From the NCBI GenBank assembly GCA_902762855.1, contig CACWPR010000002.1:1-63604 (forward strand): a DNA stretch of 63,604 bases, read 5' to 3'. The notes below the pieces were generated by a model. It ran no database searches, was not told the origin of the DNA, and saw only the letters and a list, made by a program, of their open reading frames with translations. Numbering within the stretch: the stretch's first letter is position 1; the number at the start of each line of letters is the position of its first letter. Shown here piece by piece: positions 25,505-34,766 of the stretch. The stretch comes from Ruminococcus flavefaciens. GTDB taxonomy: Bacteria; Bacillota; Clostridia; Oscillospirales; Ruminococcaceae. The position numbers and the translations under genes are program-made.

Positions 25505-28322
25505 AAAACGCTCAGGGAAAAAACTGATCACAGCGCTCATCGCTGTTCTCATCCTGCTGGCATTCCTCTTCACATCTCTTGGCTATCCGGGATTTATGCT
25601 GAAAAAGTTCAGAGCTAAGACTCCTGACCCGGTCATAACCACACCGGAGCAGCTCCTTGAGAGCCTTCCGGACGGAGAGCTGCCTGAGAGGCTTATCCTT
25701 ACGGGAAACAGTGCTCCGTTTACTATAACTCCACAGCCGGGAGTGACCATATCTGCTGAGGAAAATGCCCTTGACACAGACCGGGAGTTCACTCTTACTC
25801 CCTGCGGAGCAGAAAAGGTGCAGGAGCTCAACAGCGTGCTCGATGAAAACAACTGCGGTATGGACCTTGTAAAGCTGTGGGAGCTTGACGCCGGCCTTGC
25901 TGACGACGAGTACCTTCCCGGCACCTATCATGTGGACATCGACCTTGATGAAATAGGTATCTGGGAGGAGAACTACCCGCTGGTGCAGGTATGCCGCATC
26001 GACGATTCCGGCAAGTGGTACGAGTATGCCTCTACTATTGAAAACGGGCATCTGAGTTTTGATTCCGCACAGAATTCCCTTTTGGGAGTCATAGTCATAA
26101 CTTCACTGACAGTCATAGGCGGAGTAGGCATCAACGAGTACGGCTCCGGAGAGTTTCTTTTCGGATTTGATGCTATGAGCTGCTTTGAGAAGGGCGTCGG
26201 AGCAGACAAGTCAACAGACCTGGGAAAAAAGCTGTTCAATCTGAAAATTTCCTATTCCGAGTCAGTGGAGACAGCGAGAGTCAACGTCGCAAGTGCCATA
26301 AAGAGCGTCAAAAAGTCCAAGGCTGCTGACATTGAAAAGCGTACAAATGAGCTGCTGAAGGGAAAATACGGAAATGTGACTTCCGGAGATAAATACGAGG
26401 CTGACAAGGCGCAATATACCATTCAGGCAAGAAACGAGATAGTATACGGCAGTGATGAATACAAAAATGCAGCCGCCGAGCTCAGCCTTGCAATGAAAAA
26501 GGAAGGTCTGAAAATGGACCTTACTGAGCAATTCGGAAAGCTGTGCCTTGATGCATATAATTTTCACAAGGAAGTAACGAAGGTGAAGTGGCCGGAATAT
26601 GTTGTGGACGTCTATCTGAAAAAAGACTATTTCCAGAGCGGAGTCACAGTCAGCACACTGCCTTTCGGACACTGTTATGTTGTTATAAAGGGAGCTCCTC
26701 TGATGACGGGAGTTGATGAGGGCGAGACTCTTATCACCATTATCCACGAACTGCTCCATGTAAGTCAGAGGGAGTACCGCTCAAAGCTCACGGCGAATGT
26801 AAAGTTCGACGAGGCTACCGCACAGATGGTGGAGTTCGACGCATTTGCACATTTCAGTCCCTCCGGAAAGGTCAAGAAACTGGCTACAGAGAATGCCAAC
26901 GACCTGCAATACTACTTCGTGCCGTTTGACTCTAAAAAGACCTACATTGACGGAGTCAAGAAAAATCCCGGAGCAAGTAACGGAGAGCTGGGCTATCCGC
27001 TTTATCATTTCGTTAAATTCATGCAGAACAACTATAACAGCCAGATGTCCTACCCTCAGCTTTTCCAGGTATACAGCGGATGCAGTACACTTGCAGGTTT
27101 TACTGACATAATGAAAGCGGCCTATAATATGGACGATAAGGCTCTGACGGCCGCATACAAGAAATTTGCCAAGGAATATCAGACTCGTTTCTACGGAATG
27201 ACCGCAGGCTGGTATGCAGACCGCTCCAAGGCGGTGGAGTGGGCCATGTCCTCAAAGGGCTTTGACAAGCAGGGTGACCACGCAGTCATAAAGAATCAGG
27301 CCTATCAGTTATTTGTCAGGAGGATATACCCGATAAAGCCGCCGGAGGGAAGAAATCAGGAGGTGAGCGTACTGCTTGCCTACGATGAGAATTACAAGGA
27401 GCTCACAGATTTCGAGATGATACCTGTAGGCAATAAGGACTACATGAATACCAGGCATGGTATAATGTACAAGCCTAAGAATTACTACAGCATGAAGAAC
27501 GTCTACACCCTTGAGATAGACGGAGGCGCTAATACAGAGGACGTCACCAGCGGCTATACAGTATGGACTCTGTTTGCTCCGGAGCCAGTTGGAGAGGTGA
27601 CGGTCAGTGAGGGAATGCTCAATTTCAAACTGCCTGAGAAGTCAGATGCAGCAAAGTCAGGTTACATCGACGGCTACAGAGTAACCATTGACTGTCTTGA
27701 TGACGGCAGAAAGACCGTGAAGTACTACAAAGTCAGCGGCTCAGGGAAGGACATATCACTAAATGCAAAGAATCTCTGCGAAAAGGACACTGACCCTAAG
27801 GAAGCACATTTCAGGATAAGCATATGCGAATACATAAAGGAGGCTAACGGAAGGCGCTCCTTCGGTCCGGAATCAGACCCCATAAACAGCATTGTGGACA
27901 CCATGAACGAGACTCTTGCAGAAATGGGAGCTCAGGACGGTGTTATTACCGTGGCTCTTGGCTGGCAGACTGCCGATGACCTTGACCTCCACGTAGTGAC
28001 TCCGGACGGTTCGGAGATATATTACGGCAACAAGTCAGCCGGCGGAGGTACTCTTGACGTTGATATGCAGGTAAGTGACATTGTGTCCAACCCGGCAGAG
28101 CACATAGTTTTCCCGGCACCTGCGGAGGGTACATATAAAGTAAGCGTCGTTAACTTTACAGACAGAACAGATGGCGTTGATTCTCCCTTTGTTGTGGTGC
28201 TGAAAATAGGTGACCAGATAAAGACCTTTGAACTTACTGTCGGCGGATACAGTACATCTGTATGCTCCTTCACCTACGGTGCGCCGGAAGGTGATGAAAA
28301 GGGGAATGAATATCTTGACTGA
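25497..28322 (+). CDS. Large membrane-anchored protein with HExxH metallopeptidase-like motif and DUF2135-like C-terminal domain
   Basis: A 941-residue protein: N-terminal transmembrane helix (about 9-30), an extracellular region with Gly/Val-rich hydrophobic patch LGVIVITSLTVIGGVGI (about 193-210), then a zinc-peptidase signature TIIHELLHVSQ (about 415-425) with a possible third ligand Glu in FDEATAQM, as in gluzincins. A fibronectin-like region follows near 695-780 and the last 120 residues (ITVALGWQTADDLDLHVV, YYGNKSAGGGTLDVDMQ, GTYKVSVVNF) match the DUF2135/YfaP type. ATG 25497 is preferred because GAGG lies 9 nt upstream. It probably acts on extracellular protein or cell-wall partners; proteolysis is unproved. 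Confidence 0.65.
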   Translation: MTEKRSGKKLITALIAVLILLAFLFTSLGYPGFMLKKFRAKTPDPVITTPEQLLESLPDGELPERLILTGNSAPFTITPQPGVTISAEENALDTDREFTLTPCGAEKVQELNSVLDENNCGMDLVKLWELDAGLADDEYLPGTYHVDIDLDEIGIWEENYPLVQVCRIDDSGKWYEYASTIENGHLSFDSAQNSLLGVIVITSLTVIGGVGINEYGSGEFLFGFDAMSCFEKGVGADKSTDLGKKLFNLKISYSESVETARVNVASAIKSVKKSKAADIEKRTNELLKGKYGNVTSGDKYEADKAQYTIQARNEIVYGSDEYKNAAAELSLAMKKEGLKMDLTEQFGKLCLDAYNFHKEVTKVKWPEYVVDVYLKKDYFQSGVTVSTLPFGHCYVVIKGAPLMTGVDEGETLITIIHELLHVSQREYRSKLTANVKFDEATAQMVEFDAFAHFSPSGKVKKLATENANDLQYYFVPFDSKKTYIDGVKKNPGASNGELGYPLYHFVKFMQNNYNSQMSYPQLFQVYSGCSTLAGFTDIMKAAYNMDDKALTAAYKKFAKEYQTRFYGMTAGWYADRSKAVEWAMSSKGFDKQGDHAVIKNQAYQLFVRRIYPIKPPEGRNQEVSVLLAYDENYKELTDFEMIPVGNKDYMNTRHGIMYKPKNYYSMKNVYTLEIDGGANTEDVTSGYTVWTLFAPEPVGEVTVSEGMLNFKLPEKSDAAKSGYIDGYRVTIDCLDDGRKTVKYYKVSGSGKDISLNAKNLCEKDTDPKEAHFRISICEYIKEANGRRSFGPESDPINSIVDTMNETLAEMGAQDGVITVALGWQTADDLDLHVVTPDGSEIYYGNKSAGGGTLDVDMQVSDIVSNPAEHIVFPAPAEGTYKVSVVNFTDRTDGVDSPFVVVLKIGDQIKTFELTVGGYSTSVCSFTYGAPEGDEKGNEYLD

Positions 28323-28332
28323 TATAACAAAT

Positions 28333-28362
28333 AACGGGACCTCATAACGGGGTCCCGTTTAT
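28333..28362 (+). terminator. Rho-independent terminator after the cassette
   Basis: Stem AACGGGACC / GGTCCCGTT with TTTATTT; it also lies at the 3' end of the convergent lipoprotein gene. Confidence 0.75.
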
Positions 28363-28368
28363 TTCTGT

Positions 28369-28956
28369 TCAATCCGTAACGAACCTGTCCAGGAACATAT
28401 CGTAGACACTTTTTCCTTGGTCCTTAGGGTCAAGGTCAACGTCCTTGGCACTGCTGCTGAGTGATGAACCGGCAGGAAGAAAGTCATAGGCGATGTTGTG
28501 CTGGACCCATTCATAGGCCATATCATCGGCAGTGCGCCATCCGGAATAGTCGGCGCTGTGTATAGGGTGGGTATCAGCGAGAGCCTGACATACCAGAGTT
28601 ATGCTTTCGAGGTCCTGTATCCTGTATGAGTCGATGACCCGCCAGTTGTCAGTCCAGTACAAGGCTGTGAATTCCTCACCGTCCCAGGTGAAGGTGTATG
28701 TGCTCCCGGAGCCGTCAGTGTCACAAAGACCTATGGACTCCGCAGGGGAAAGGGACTCAGTTGCAGACGAAGTGACCTCCATGGTGGTGAGCTCTTCCTT
28801 CTGAATGTTCTCCGGAGCTGTAAGCTCCGCCGTTGTATCGGCAGCAGTTTCCGTGACCTCTTCCGGTGAGTCTCCGGGCACAGCGCTGTCAACATTTTTG
28901 CAGCCGGAAAGGGCAGCAACTGCCCCGGCTATGATAAGTAATGCTGGATATTTCAT
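28369..28956 (-). CDS. Lipoprotein, function unknown
   Basis: A 195-residue lipoprotein. The start at 28956 (GAGGAAAC upstream) gives a signal peptide YPALLIIAGAVAALSGC with the lipobox Cys near 19. A Thr/Glu-rich linker (about 25-75) precedes a small globular part with aromatic strands (SGSTYTFTWDGEEFTALYW) and a conserved-looking YEWVQHNIAYDF helix. A longer frame from 29154 runs into the preceding gene and is rejected. No enzyme motif is visible. Confidence 0.72.
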   Translation of the reverse strand: MKYPALLIIAGAVAALSGCKNVDSAVPGDSPEEVTETAADTTAELTAPENIQKEELTTMEVTSSATESLSPAESIGLCDTDGSGSTYTFTWDGEEFTALYWTDNWRVIDSYRIQDLESITLVCQALADTHPIHSADYSGWRTADDMAYEWVQHNIAYDFLPAGSSLSSSAKDVDLDPKDQGKSVYDMFLDRFVTD

Positions 28957-29023
28957 ATGTTTCCTCAGTCTGATGTGATTATTATTGCGGCTGCTGTTTC
29001 CTCGTGGACCTGTTCCTGCAGCG

Positions 29024-30466
29024 TCATACCTCCGCAGGTCTGACAGAGTAGGCTTTTTTACCGCCGTGACCGCCGAATATCTGCCAGTTCCCAACTCCGA
29101 GACGCTGGAACAGGGCAGTTCTTTCATCGGCACATAGTAACTTGTCGGTGTCAACGGAGGTCATGAGGATAGGCGCATATCGGTTATATTGAGCCTGCTG
29201 TGCAGTCATATCCTTCATATTTATGAAGATGTCGCCTGTAAAGGCAAGGTCGTGAGTGAAGTCGATGAGCACGGACTCTCCGGCAAGGTGGCCGCCTTTG
29301 CCCTCATAAAGCTCGAAGTGGAGCTCACCAAAATCGAAGTATCCGGTCTGTTCAAGGGGCTGAGTTATCTCCCGGCTGTCACCGACTACAGTCAGCTTTT
29401 CGGGAGAAAGCCTTCCGTAGGAGGTCAGTACCTTGCATATGCGGATATACGGCTTGTGGAGCGGATTGCGCTCACGGAAGCCGTCGTCGCCGGAGCTTTC
29501 AAGAGTCAGGCACTTCGCAGTTCTTGCACTTGCATAAACTGTATCAAAAAGCGGCAGCAGACCGCAGTGGTCAACGTCTGCATGGGTCACGAAGGCTTTT
29601 TTAGTGATGTTGTCGAAGTCCGGGATGATGCTGCGGAACAAACGCAGCATCTCGTCCTTGTAGCAGGCATAGCCGGTATCGACGAACAGGTACTCGCCGC
29701 AGCTCTTTATAATGGCAGTATTGCTTCCACAGGGCGGTTCTATGAGAGTGATAGAAGTGTTGTCAGTTATTGTATGCTCTGTCACTCTCGGAGAGAAGCT
29801 GTCTCCACGTGATGCAGCAAGGAGCTCGGCAAACCGGCTTATACTGTCAAAGGTCCTGTAAGGTGAAACACCGGACTCGTCAAGTATCTGCATAGCCAGA
29901 TTGGTGTTGACCATTAGCTCGCTGCGGGCGTCGCCGGATATCTCCATTGAGGAGGAGAGCTGGCTGACGAATGTGTTGTAGAAAAAGCTGTTGTCATATA
30001 TCTTGTCTGCATGGTTATAGTCTATTACCCTGAGACTGCATATCTTTTTAGCCTCGTCGATAAAAGCGTTTATCTTGTTGGGGTCGTCAACGATGAGACC
30101 CATTTTGAAAAGCTGGTACTCAGTGCCGTTTTCCTGTGAACTGATATAAGAGATATTGAAGCTGAAATCGCTGATAAGTTCAAGGATAGCAGTTACGCTG
30201 CCAGGCTCGTCCCTAAGCTGGAATTCAAGGAGGACGACACTTCGGTTCTCCTCGTCGCATTGGAGGTAGCCTATTGCTCTGAGCTCTTCTGCCGCCTTTG
30301 CAAGCTGGTCAGCAGTTCCCTCAGCGTCTATGAACAGCATATGTGAGTCAACGGCCTTGTTGTAGCTGACTCTTGTTATGTTGACTCCGAGGGCTGCAAA
30401 GCACCTGGAGGCTTTAAGAAATGCGCCGATATGGTTCGGCATTTTAGTAACAAATGTACGGTTCAT
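29024..30466 (-). CDS. Tandem ACT domains fused to a metallo-beta-lactamase fold
   Basis: A 480-residue cytoplasmic protein. Residues 1-70 and 75-150 are two ACT ligand-binding domains (HIGAFLKASRCFAALGVNI; DEPGSVTAILELISDFSFNISYISS), modules that bind amino acids or similar ligands. The C-terminal part (about 235-480) is a metallo-beta-lactamase hydrolase with THADVDHCG (HxDxDH), FDFGELHFELYEGKGGHLAGES and the late GDIFINM and GGHGG segments. Joining ACT sensing to an MBL hydrolase is an uncommon architecture; the substrate is unknown. ATG 30466 is chosen for its spacing to AAAGG. Confidence 0.75.
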   Translation of the reverse strand: MNRTFVTKMPNHIGAFLKASRCFAALGVNITRVSYNKAVDSHMLFIDAEGTADQLAKAAEELRAIGYLQCDEENRSVVLLEFQLRDEPGSVTAILELISDFSFNISYISSQENGTEYQLFKMGLIVDDPNKINAFIDEAKKICSLRVIDYNHADKIYDNSFFYNTFVSQLSSSMEISGDARSELMVNTNLAMQILDESGVSPYRTFDSISRFAELLAASRGDSFSPRVTEHTITDNTSITLIEPPCGSNTAIIKSCGEYLFVDTGYACYKDEMLRLFRSIIPDFDNITKKAFVTHADVDHCGLLPLFDTVYASARTAKCLTLESSGDDGFRERNPLHKPYIRICKVLTSYGRLSPEKLTVVGDSREITQPLEQTGYFDFGELHFELYEGKGGHLAGESVLIDFTHDLAFTGDIFINMKDMTAQQAQYNRYAPILMTSVDTDKLLCADERTALFQRLGVGNWQIFGGHGGKKAYSVRPAEV

Positions 30467-30539
30467 TATCATCATCCTTTTCGGTGAATATATATGATTA
30501 TAGCATAAAACCGCCGTAAAATCAATCTGTTGCCAAGCG

Positions 30540-30568
30540 TTGACAATATTATGCTGAAATGGTATAAT
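30540..30568 (+). promoter_or_regulatory. Perfect-consensus promoter of the LRR-dockerin gene
   Basis: TTGACA (30540-30545), 17 nt, TATAAT (30563-30568); leader about 85 nt. Confidence 0.88.
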
Positions 30569-30658
30569 ATAAACATAGGAATATTGGGGAAGGGCATCTT
30601 TCCTGACAAATGAAACAACAGCAATAAAGTCCGGACTGCCCGGACGGAAGGGGAAACT

Positions 30659-32227
30659 ATGAAAAAAGCAGTATCATTTATCATTTCCGCAGCAATGGTC
30701 TGCGGAACGGCACAGCAGTTCGCAGCACCAGTATGGGCCGGTGAGTCATCTACCTATGTGGAGTACCACGACGAGGTGAGAGCTGAAACAGAAAATGAAT
30801 TTCCGGACCCTTACGCAAGGTATACACAGGTCACAGAGGGAAGTCTTGTTTTCAATGTATATGACGAGTTTGCTTTACTTGAAGAGTGTACAGATACCGA
30901 CGCAGAAGAAGTGACTATACCTGATACTGTGGAGGGTGTACCTGTAGTTGGCATTATCGGCAAGCCTTTCGGATTCTGCCATAAGCTGACGGCTATACAC
31001 ATCCCTGACGGCTTTACTCACTTTAGCTGGTTCAACCTCATTTGTACTGTACTTGTACCTCTTGGCAGCGAAGAAGAGCCTATGCCGACTGTTTTGGCAG
31101 TAACAGTGTCCGATACCAATCCTGACTTTACTGTGAAGGACGGCCTGTTATACAGCAAGGACATGAAAACTCTTATCGGCTGTCCTCCGGCAATAGATAT
31201 GAAGGAGCTGACTATCTCTGAGGAGACTGAAACTATCGGTGACTATGCCTTTGTAGAGTGTATGTCTCTTGAAAAGGCCGTTATCCCGGAGACTGTCAAG
31301 CATATCAACAGGAACGCTTTTACGGGATGCTTCGGACTGGAAAGCGCAGAGCTGCCAAGTACTATAACAAAGCTCTCCGGAGATATGTTTTATTCATGCA
31401 CCTCCCTTAAAGAGGTAAAGTTCAACGGAGAGATCTCAGTTATAGGAATGGGAGTATTCAACGAGTGTACCTCTCTGACAGAATTTGAGATACCCGACAC
31501 TGTGACCACAATAGGTTCTGCCGCATTTGAAGGCTCAGGATGCATAGAGAATGTTGACGGCATCCACTATGTTGGTAACTGGGCAGTCGGCAGTGACAGC
31601 GATATTGAAAAGGCTGAGATAAGGGAAGGCACCATAGGCATTGCGGAGATGTCGTTCATGGTACGCAAGGATATGAAGAGTCTTGATATACCCTGGTCAG
31701 TCATTTATGTGGGAGACATATGCTTTACCGGCCTCAGCAGCGGAGAGAGAGCTGAGATACACAACAGGAGCCCGTACATCAATGAGCTGACCTTTGCAGT
31801 AAGCAAGAATTCCACAGATATATACATTTACGACCCACAGTGTGATATTTTCGACAGCGAGAAAACCATACCTGCGGAGTTCAAGTATCTTGCACCTGAA
31901 AATGCGGGAGAATATCCCGGCGATGTTGACCTCGTCGAAGAGAAGTACCTTGCAGGACAGGTGGCTATCCACGGCTATGAGGGCTCTACAGCCCAGGAGT
32001 ACGCCGAGAAATACGGCCGCCGCTTTATCCCGATAGAGCTGCTTCCCGGAGATGCAAACTGCGATGATAAATTCAACATTTCCGATGTTGTAATATTCCA
32101 GAAGTGGCTCCTTGGTTCCTCAGACCAGCGCATTCCGGTATGGCAGAATGCCGACGTCTGTGCCGACGGAGTGCTTGATGCCTTTGACCTTGGGCTGATG
32201 AAGAAAAAGCTCATATCTGCTGAATGA
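30659..32227 (+). CDS. Secreted LRR (BspA-type) protein with C-terminal dockerin
   Basis: A 522-residue secreted protein. A signal peptide (KKAVSFIISAAMVCGTAQQF, cleavage near WAGES) is followed by BspA-type leucine-rich repeats, for example EETETIGDYAFVECMSLEKA and LSGDMFYSCTSLKEV, each about 23 residues. The last 65 residues form a type I dockerin with two calcium loops, GDANCDDKFNISDVVIFQKW and NADVCADGVLDAFDLGLMKK. Dockerins dock onto cohesins of scaffoldins, so this protein would join a cellulosome. LRR regions may bind host or plant surfaces (inference). Confidence 0.9.
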   Translation: MKKAVSFIISAAMVCGTAQQFAAPVWAGESSTYVEYHDEVRAETENEFPDPYARYTQVTEGSLVFNVYDEFALLEECTDTDAEEVTIPDTVEGVPVVGIIGKPFGFCHKLTAIHIPDGFTHFSWFNLICTVLVPLGSEEEPMPTVLAVTVSDTNPDFTVKDGLLYSKDMKTLIGCPPAIDMKELTISEETETIGDYAFVECMSLEKAVIPETVKHINRNAFTGCFGLESAELPSTITKLSGDMFYSCTSLKEVKFNGEISVIGMGVFNECTSLTEFEIPDTVTTIGSAAFEGSGCIENVDGIHYVGNWAVGSDSDIEKAEIREGTIGIAEMSFMVRKDMKSLDIPWSVIYVGDICFTGLSSGERAEIHNRSPYINELTFAVSKNSTDIYIYDPQCDIFDSEKTIPAEFKYLAPENAGEYPGDVDLVEEKYLAGQVAIHGYEGSTAQEYAEKYGRRFIPIELLPGDANCDDKFNISDVVIFQKWLLGSSDQRIPVWQNADVCADGVLDAFDLGLMKKKLISAE

Positions 32228-32266
32228 GCAGCGGAGGACTTTGTGCAGATAACGATATAAAAGAGC

Positions 32267-32300
32267 TGCCCCGGAGCGAAAACTCGTTCCGGGGCATTTG
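32267..32300 (+). terminator. Terminator hairpin after LRR-dockerin gene
   Basis: Stem TGCCCCGGA / TCCGGGGCA with a weak TTTG tail. Confidence 0.55.
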
Positions 32301-32326
32301 CATATGCTGACCTATAGGATAATTAT

Positions 32327-32857
32327 TCAGTCATTCAGAATAATATCCATTGCTTCACTGATAATATCCTCAAGCTCTTTTGAACCGTCGATAACGTTAT
32401 CGGAAGCTGACAAATGGTATTTTACCATGTGAGTATAAGCTGGTCTTGCAGATGTCAGATATGTTTCCATTTCACAGCGTATCTCATCGGCAGCAGCTTC
32501 TTTCATATCTCTGAGAACTCTTCTGGCCATTGCGATATCCAATGGTGTATCAATGAATATACAGCAGTCCAGGTAGTCTCTTATCATATCATGCTGGTAT
32601 CCAAAGGGGTAGTCAAGCAGCAGAAAGTCATATCTTCCGCAGCTTATCATACGTTCAATATCCGCTTTTAACGGGGACAGGTCCCAGACGTTGACGTCAG
32701 CTCCTTCTGATAACCATTCTGAAAAATCAAGGACTTCTCCCTTGAATGAGTAGTTGTCAAAGTGAAGGGAGGCTGCGTTGGGCAGACGGTCTTTCAGGGC
32801 GCTGACAACAGTGGTTTTCCCGCCTGCTGTTACAGCGGCTATAGCTATTATTTTCAT
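32327..32857 (-). CDS. P-loop NTPase resembling uridine kinase
   Basis: A 176-residue P-loop protein. The Walker A region AAVTAGGKTTVVSAL is near the N-terminus, with the first Gly replaced by Ala; HFDNYSF resembles the substrate Asp of uridine kinases, and LLDYPFG supplies Walker B, followed by a lid helix ARRVLRDMKEA. It probably phosphorylates a nucleoside or similar small molecule. It lies 10 nt downstream of the alcohol dehydrogenase gene, in the same operon. Confidence 0.75.
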   Translation of the reverse strand: MKIIAIAAVTAGGKTTVVSALKDRLPNAASLHFDNYSFKGEVLDFSEWLSEGADVNVWDLSPLKADIERMISCGRYDFLLLDYPFGYQHDMIRDYLDCCIFIDTPLDIAMARRVLRDMKEAAADEIRCEMETYLTSARPAYTHMVKYHLSASDNVIDGSKELEDIISEAMDIILND

Positions 32858-32867
32858 GGCAGGCTGT

Positions 32868-34035
32868 TCAAAGGCTGTTTTTCAGTATCTGAACGACTTC
32901 GTCACGGCTGAGGACCTTGTAGCCGCCGGTCAGTATAATAGTACCGTCAGCGATGCCCTCTATCATGTCCTCAGATGCGCCAAGGTCGGAGATGTTCATG
33001 ATAAGGCCGAGCTCCTTCATCCAGCCTTCCATAGCGGCAAGGCCTTCCTCAGCGAGCTGCTGGTCGGACTTGCCCTCCGGGGAGATGCCCCATACCTCAC
33101 GTGCAAAACGTGCGAACTTTTTCAGTCCATAGGGCATGATGTACCTGTAATAGGGGAGTGATACAGCAGCCAGAGTCATTCCGTGAGTAGCGTCAGTGTA
33201 GGCTCCTACAGACTGTCCCAGCATATGTACCATCCAGTCAGTTGACTTTCCACGGGAAACAAGGGTATTCAGCGCCCATGTAGCAGTCCACATGATGTTG
33301 GAGCGGGCCTCGTAGTTCTGAGGGTCCTTTACTGCGATGCGGCTTGAATGTATCAGGGACTTCATCAGACCTTCGCTGATGTAGTCGGAGGTGTTGTCGT
33401 CCTCACCGGAGAAGTACTGCTCGCAGATGTGGTTCATTATGTCGTAGATACCGGCAGTCATCTGGTACTTAGGCAGTGTCATGGTATATGTGGGGTCAAG
33501 TACAGAGAACTTCGGCATGACCTCGTCCCCCGAAAACGTGACCTATTTTAAGATGCTGTTCGTGGTTGGATATAACTGCACCTGCATTCATCTCAGAGCC
33601 TGTTCCTGCCATAGTGAGAACGCAGCCCACAGGGACTATCTCACAGGAGGGCTCCTCAAATCGGATGTAGTACTTCTGCCAGGGGTCCTCGTCGCAGTGG
33701 ACTGAAACGGACACAGCCTTTGAGTAGTCGCAGACCGAGCCGCCGCCTACAGCAAGGATGAAGTCTGTCCTGTGCTTTCTGGCAGTTTCCACACCCTCAT
33801 AGAGCTTTTCGAGAGTGGGGTTTGGCATTACTCCGGGGACCTCTGCAACGTTCTTTCCGCAGTCATTCAGTACAGCGATGATACTGTCGTAGAGACCATT
33901 CTTTTTAATGGAGCCTCCTCCGTAAACAAGGAGGACATTGTCGCCGTACTTTTTGAGCTCATCCTTCAGGGAGCTGATGGCGTTCTCACCGAAATAGAGC
34001 TTTGTGGGGTTGTGATAGCTGAAATTTCCTAACAT
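32868..34035 (-). pseudogene. Iron-containing NADH/NADPH-dependent alcohol dehydrogenase (BdhA/YqhD-like), one-base frameshift
   Basis: Two consecutive frames encode one protein of about 388 residues. The N-terminal part has YGGGSIKKNGLYD, AVGGGSVCDYSKAV and AGTGSEMNAGAVI; the C-terminal part has MPKFSVLDPTYTMTLPKYQM and the His metal ligands. They meet at a run of five C (33527-33531 on the plus strand). Deleting one of them restores KIGHVFGDEVMPKFSVLD, the expected continuation, so a +1 insertion is nearly certain. Either a sequencing error or true inactivation. ATG 34035 has AGGAGG. These enzymes reduce aldehydes to alcohols. Confidence 0.88.
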
Positions 34036-34048
34036 AGTCTGCCTCCTG

Positions 34049-34513
34049 TTATGCCATATTAGCAAGTGCCTGGAATTCGGCGCCTCTGGGGTTGACTATG
34101 CCCTCGGTGATAACTGCACCGGGAGCGCTGTTTTTGAGGTTATCGACAGCCTTTCCGAAACCGCTGCCGCCGGATGTTGCAAAGAGGACTATCTTCTTTC
34201 CGGAGAAGTCAGCGCTTTCGAGGAAGGTATTGATTATTGTAGGAGCGATGTACCACCAAACGGGGAATCCCACGAAGATAGTGTCATAGTCTGAGAGGTC
34301 GGGAGCTGGGGCGGCTATAGCAGGTCGGGAGCTGTGGTCGCTCATCTCGATGCTGCTTCTGGACTGTTTGTTCTGCCAGTTCAGGTCCTCGCTTGTATAG
34401 GGGACTTCCGGTTTTATCTCAAAAATGTCGGCACCTGCTTTCTCAGCGAGTATCTTCGCTGTTTCTGCGGTTTTTCCGCTTGCTGAAAAATATGCTACTA
34501 ATGCTTTGCTCAT
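34049..34513 (-). CDS. Flavodoxin family protein
   Basis: A 154-residue flavodoxin-fold protein. FMN phosphate-binding loop [15 protein letters not shown] near residue 9, aromatic [16 protein letters not shown] (about 85) and a second loop [11 protein letters not shown]. It carries electrons or reduces quinones and related substrates. It is the first gene of the flavodoxin-ADH-kinase operon, driven by the operator-flanked promoter upstream. Spacing to the ADH gene is 13 nt. Confidence 0.88.
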   Translation of the reverse strand: MSKALVAYFSASGKTAETAKILAEKAGADIFEIKPEVPYTSEDLNWQNKQSRSSIEMSDHSSRPAIAAPAPDLSDYDTIFVGFPVWWYIAPTIINTFLESADFSGKKIVLFATSGGSGFGKAVDNLKNSAPGAVITEGIVNPRGAEFQALANMA

Positions 34514-34568
34514 GGTAGATTCCTCCTTTTAAATATATGACACGGCAGTATATGGCCGTGCAGAAGTC

Positions 34569-34620
34569 TGACACAGTGTCATTATTATCATTATACGATA
34601 TTATTGACACCGTGTCAATA
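34569..34620 (-). promoter_or_regulatory. Consensus promoter with two palindromic operators
   Basis: On the minus strand TTGACA (34618-34613), 17 nt, TATAAT (34595-34590). A perfect 19-bp palindrome, TATTGACACCGTGTCAATA (34602-34620), covers the -35; a second perfect palindrome TGACACAGTGTCA (34569-34581) lies after the start site. The half-site TGACAC is shared, so one dimeric repressor probably binds both. Confidence 0.82.
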
Positions 34621-34712
34621 TATTTTCCCTACGATTTAAAAAATCAGCATTTCGCATAATCCGGAGCGGCTGATTTTGTGAGAAATGTCCCTGGAACTTA
34701 CTTAGAGTTTTA

Positions 34713-34741
34713 TTGAAAAAAGTCCGGCGATATGGTATAAT
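34713..34741 (+). promoter_or_regulatory. Promoter of the membrane-flavodoxin fusion gene
   Basis: TTGAAA (34713-34718), 17 nt, TATAAT (34736-34741), 25 nt before the ATG. No TGACAC operator is seen here. Confidence 0.78.
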
Positions 34742-34766
34742 AGAAAAAATTGCTGAGGAGGTATTT

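Noticed and set aside
29189..29812. 207-codon ORF antisense to the ACT-MBL gene
   Set aside because: Shadow frame without a start signal.
34602..34620. MerR-type operator
   Set aside because: The palindrome covers the -35 rather than lying in a 19-20 nt spacer, and the spacer is a normal 17 nt.
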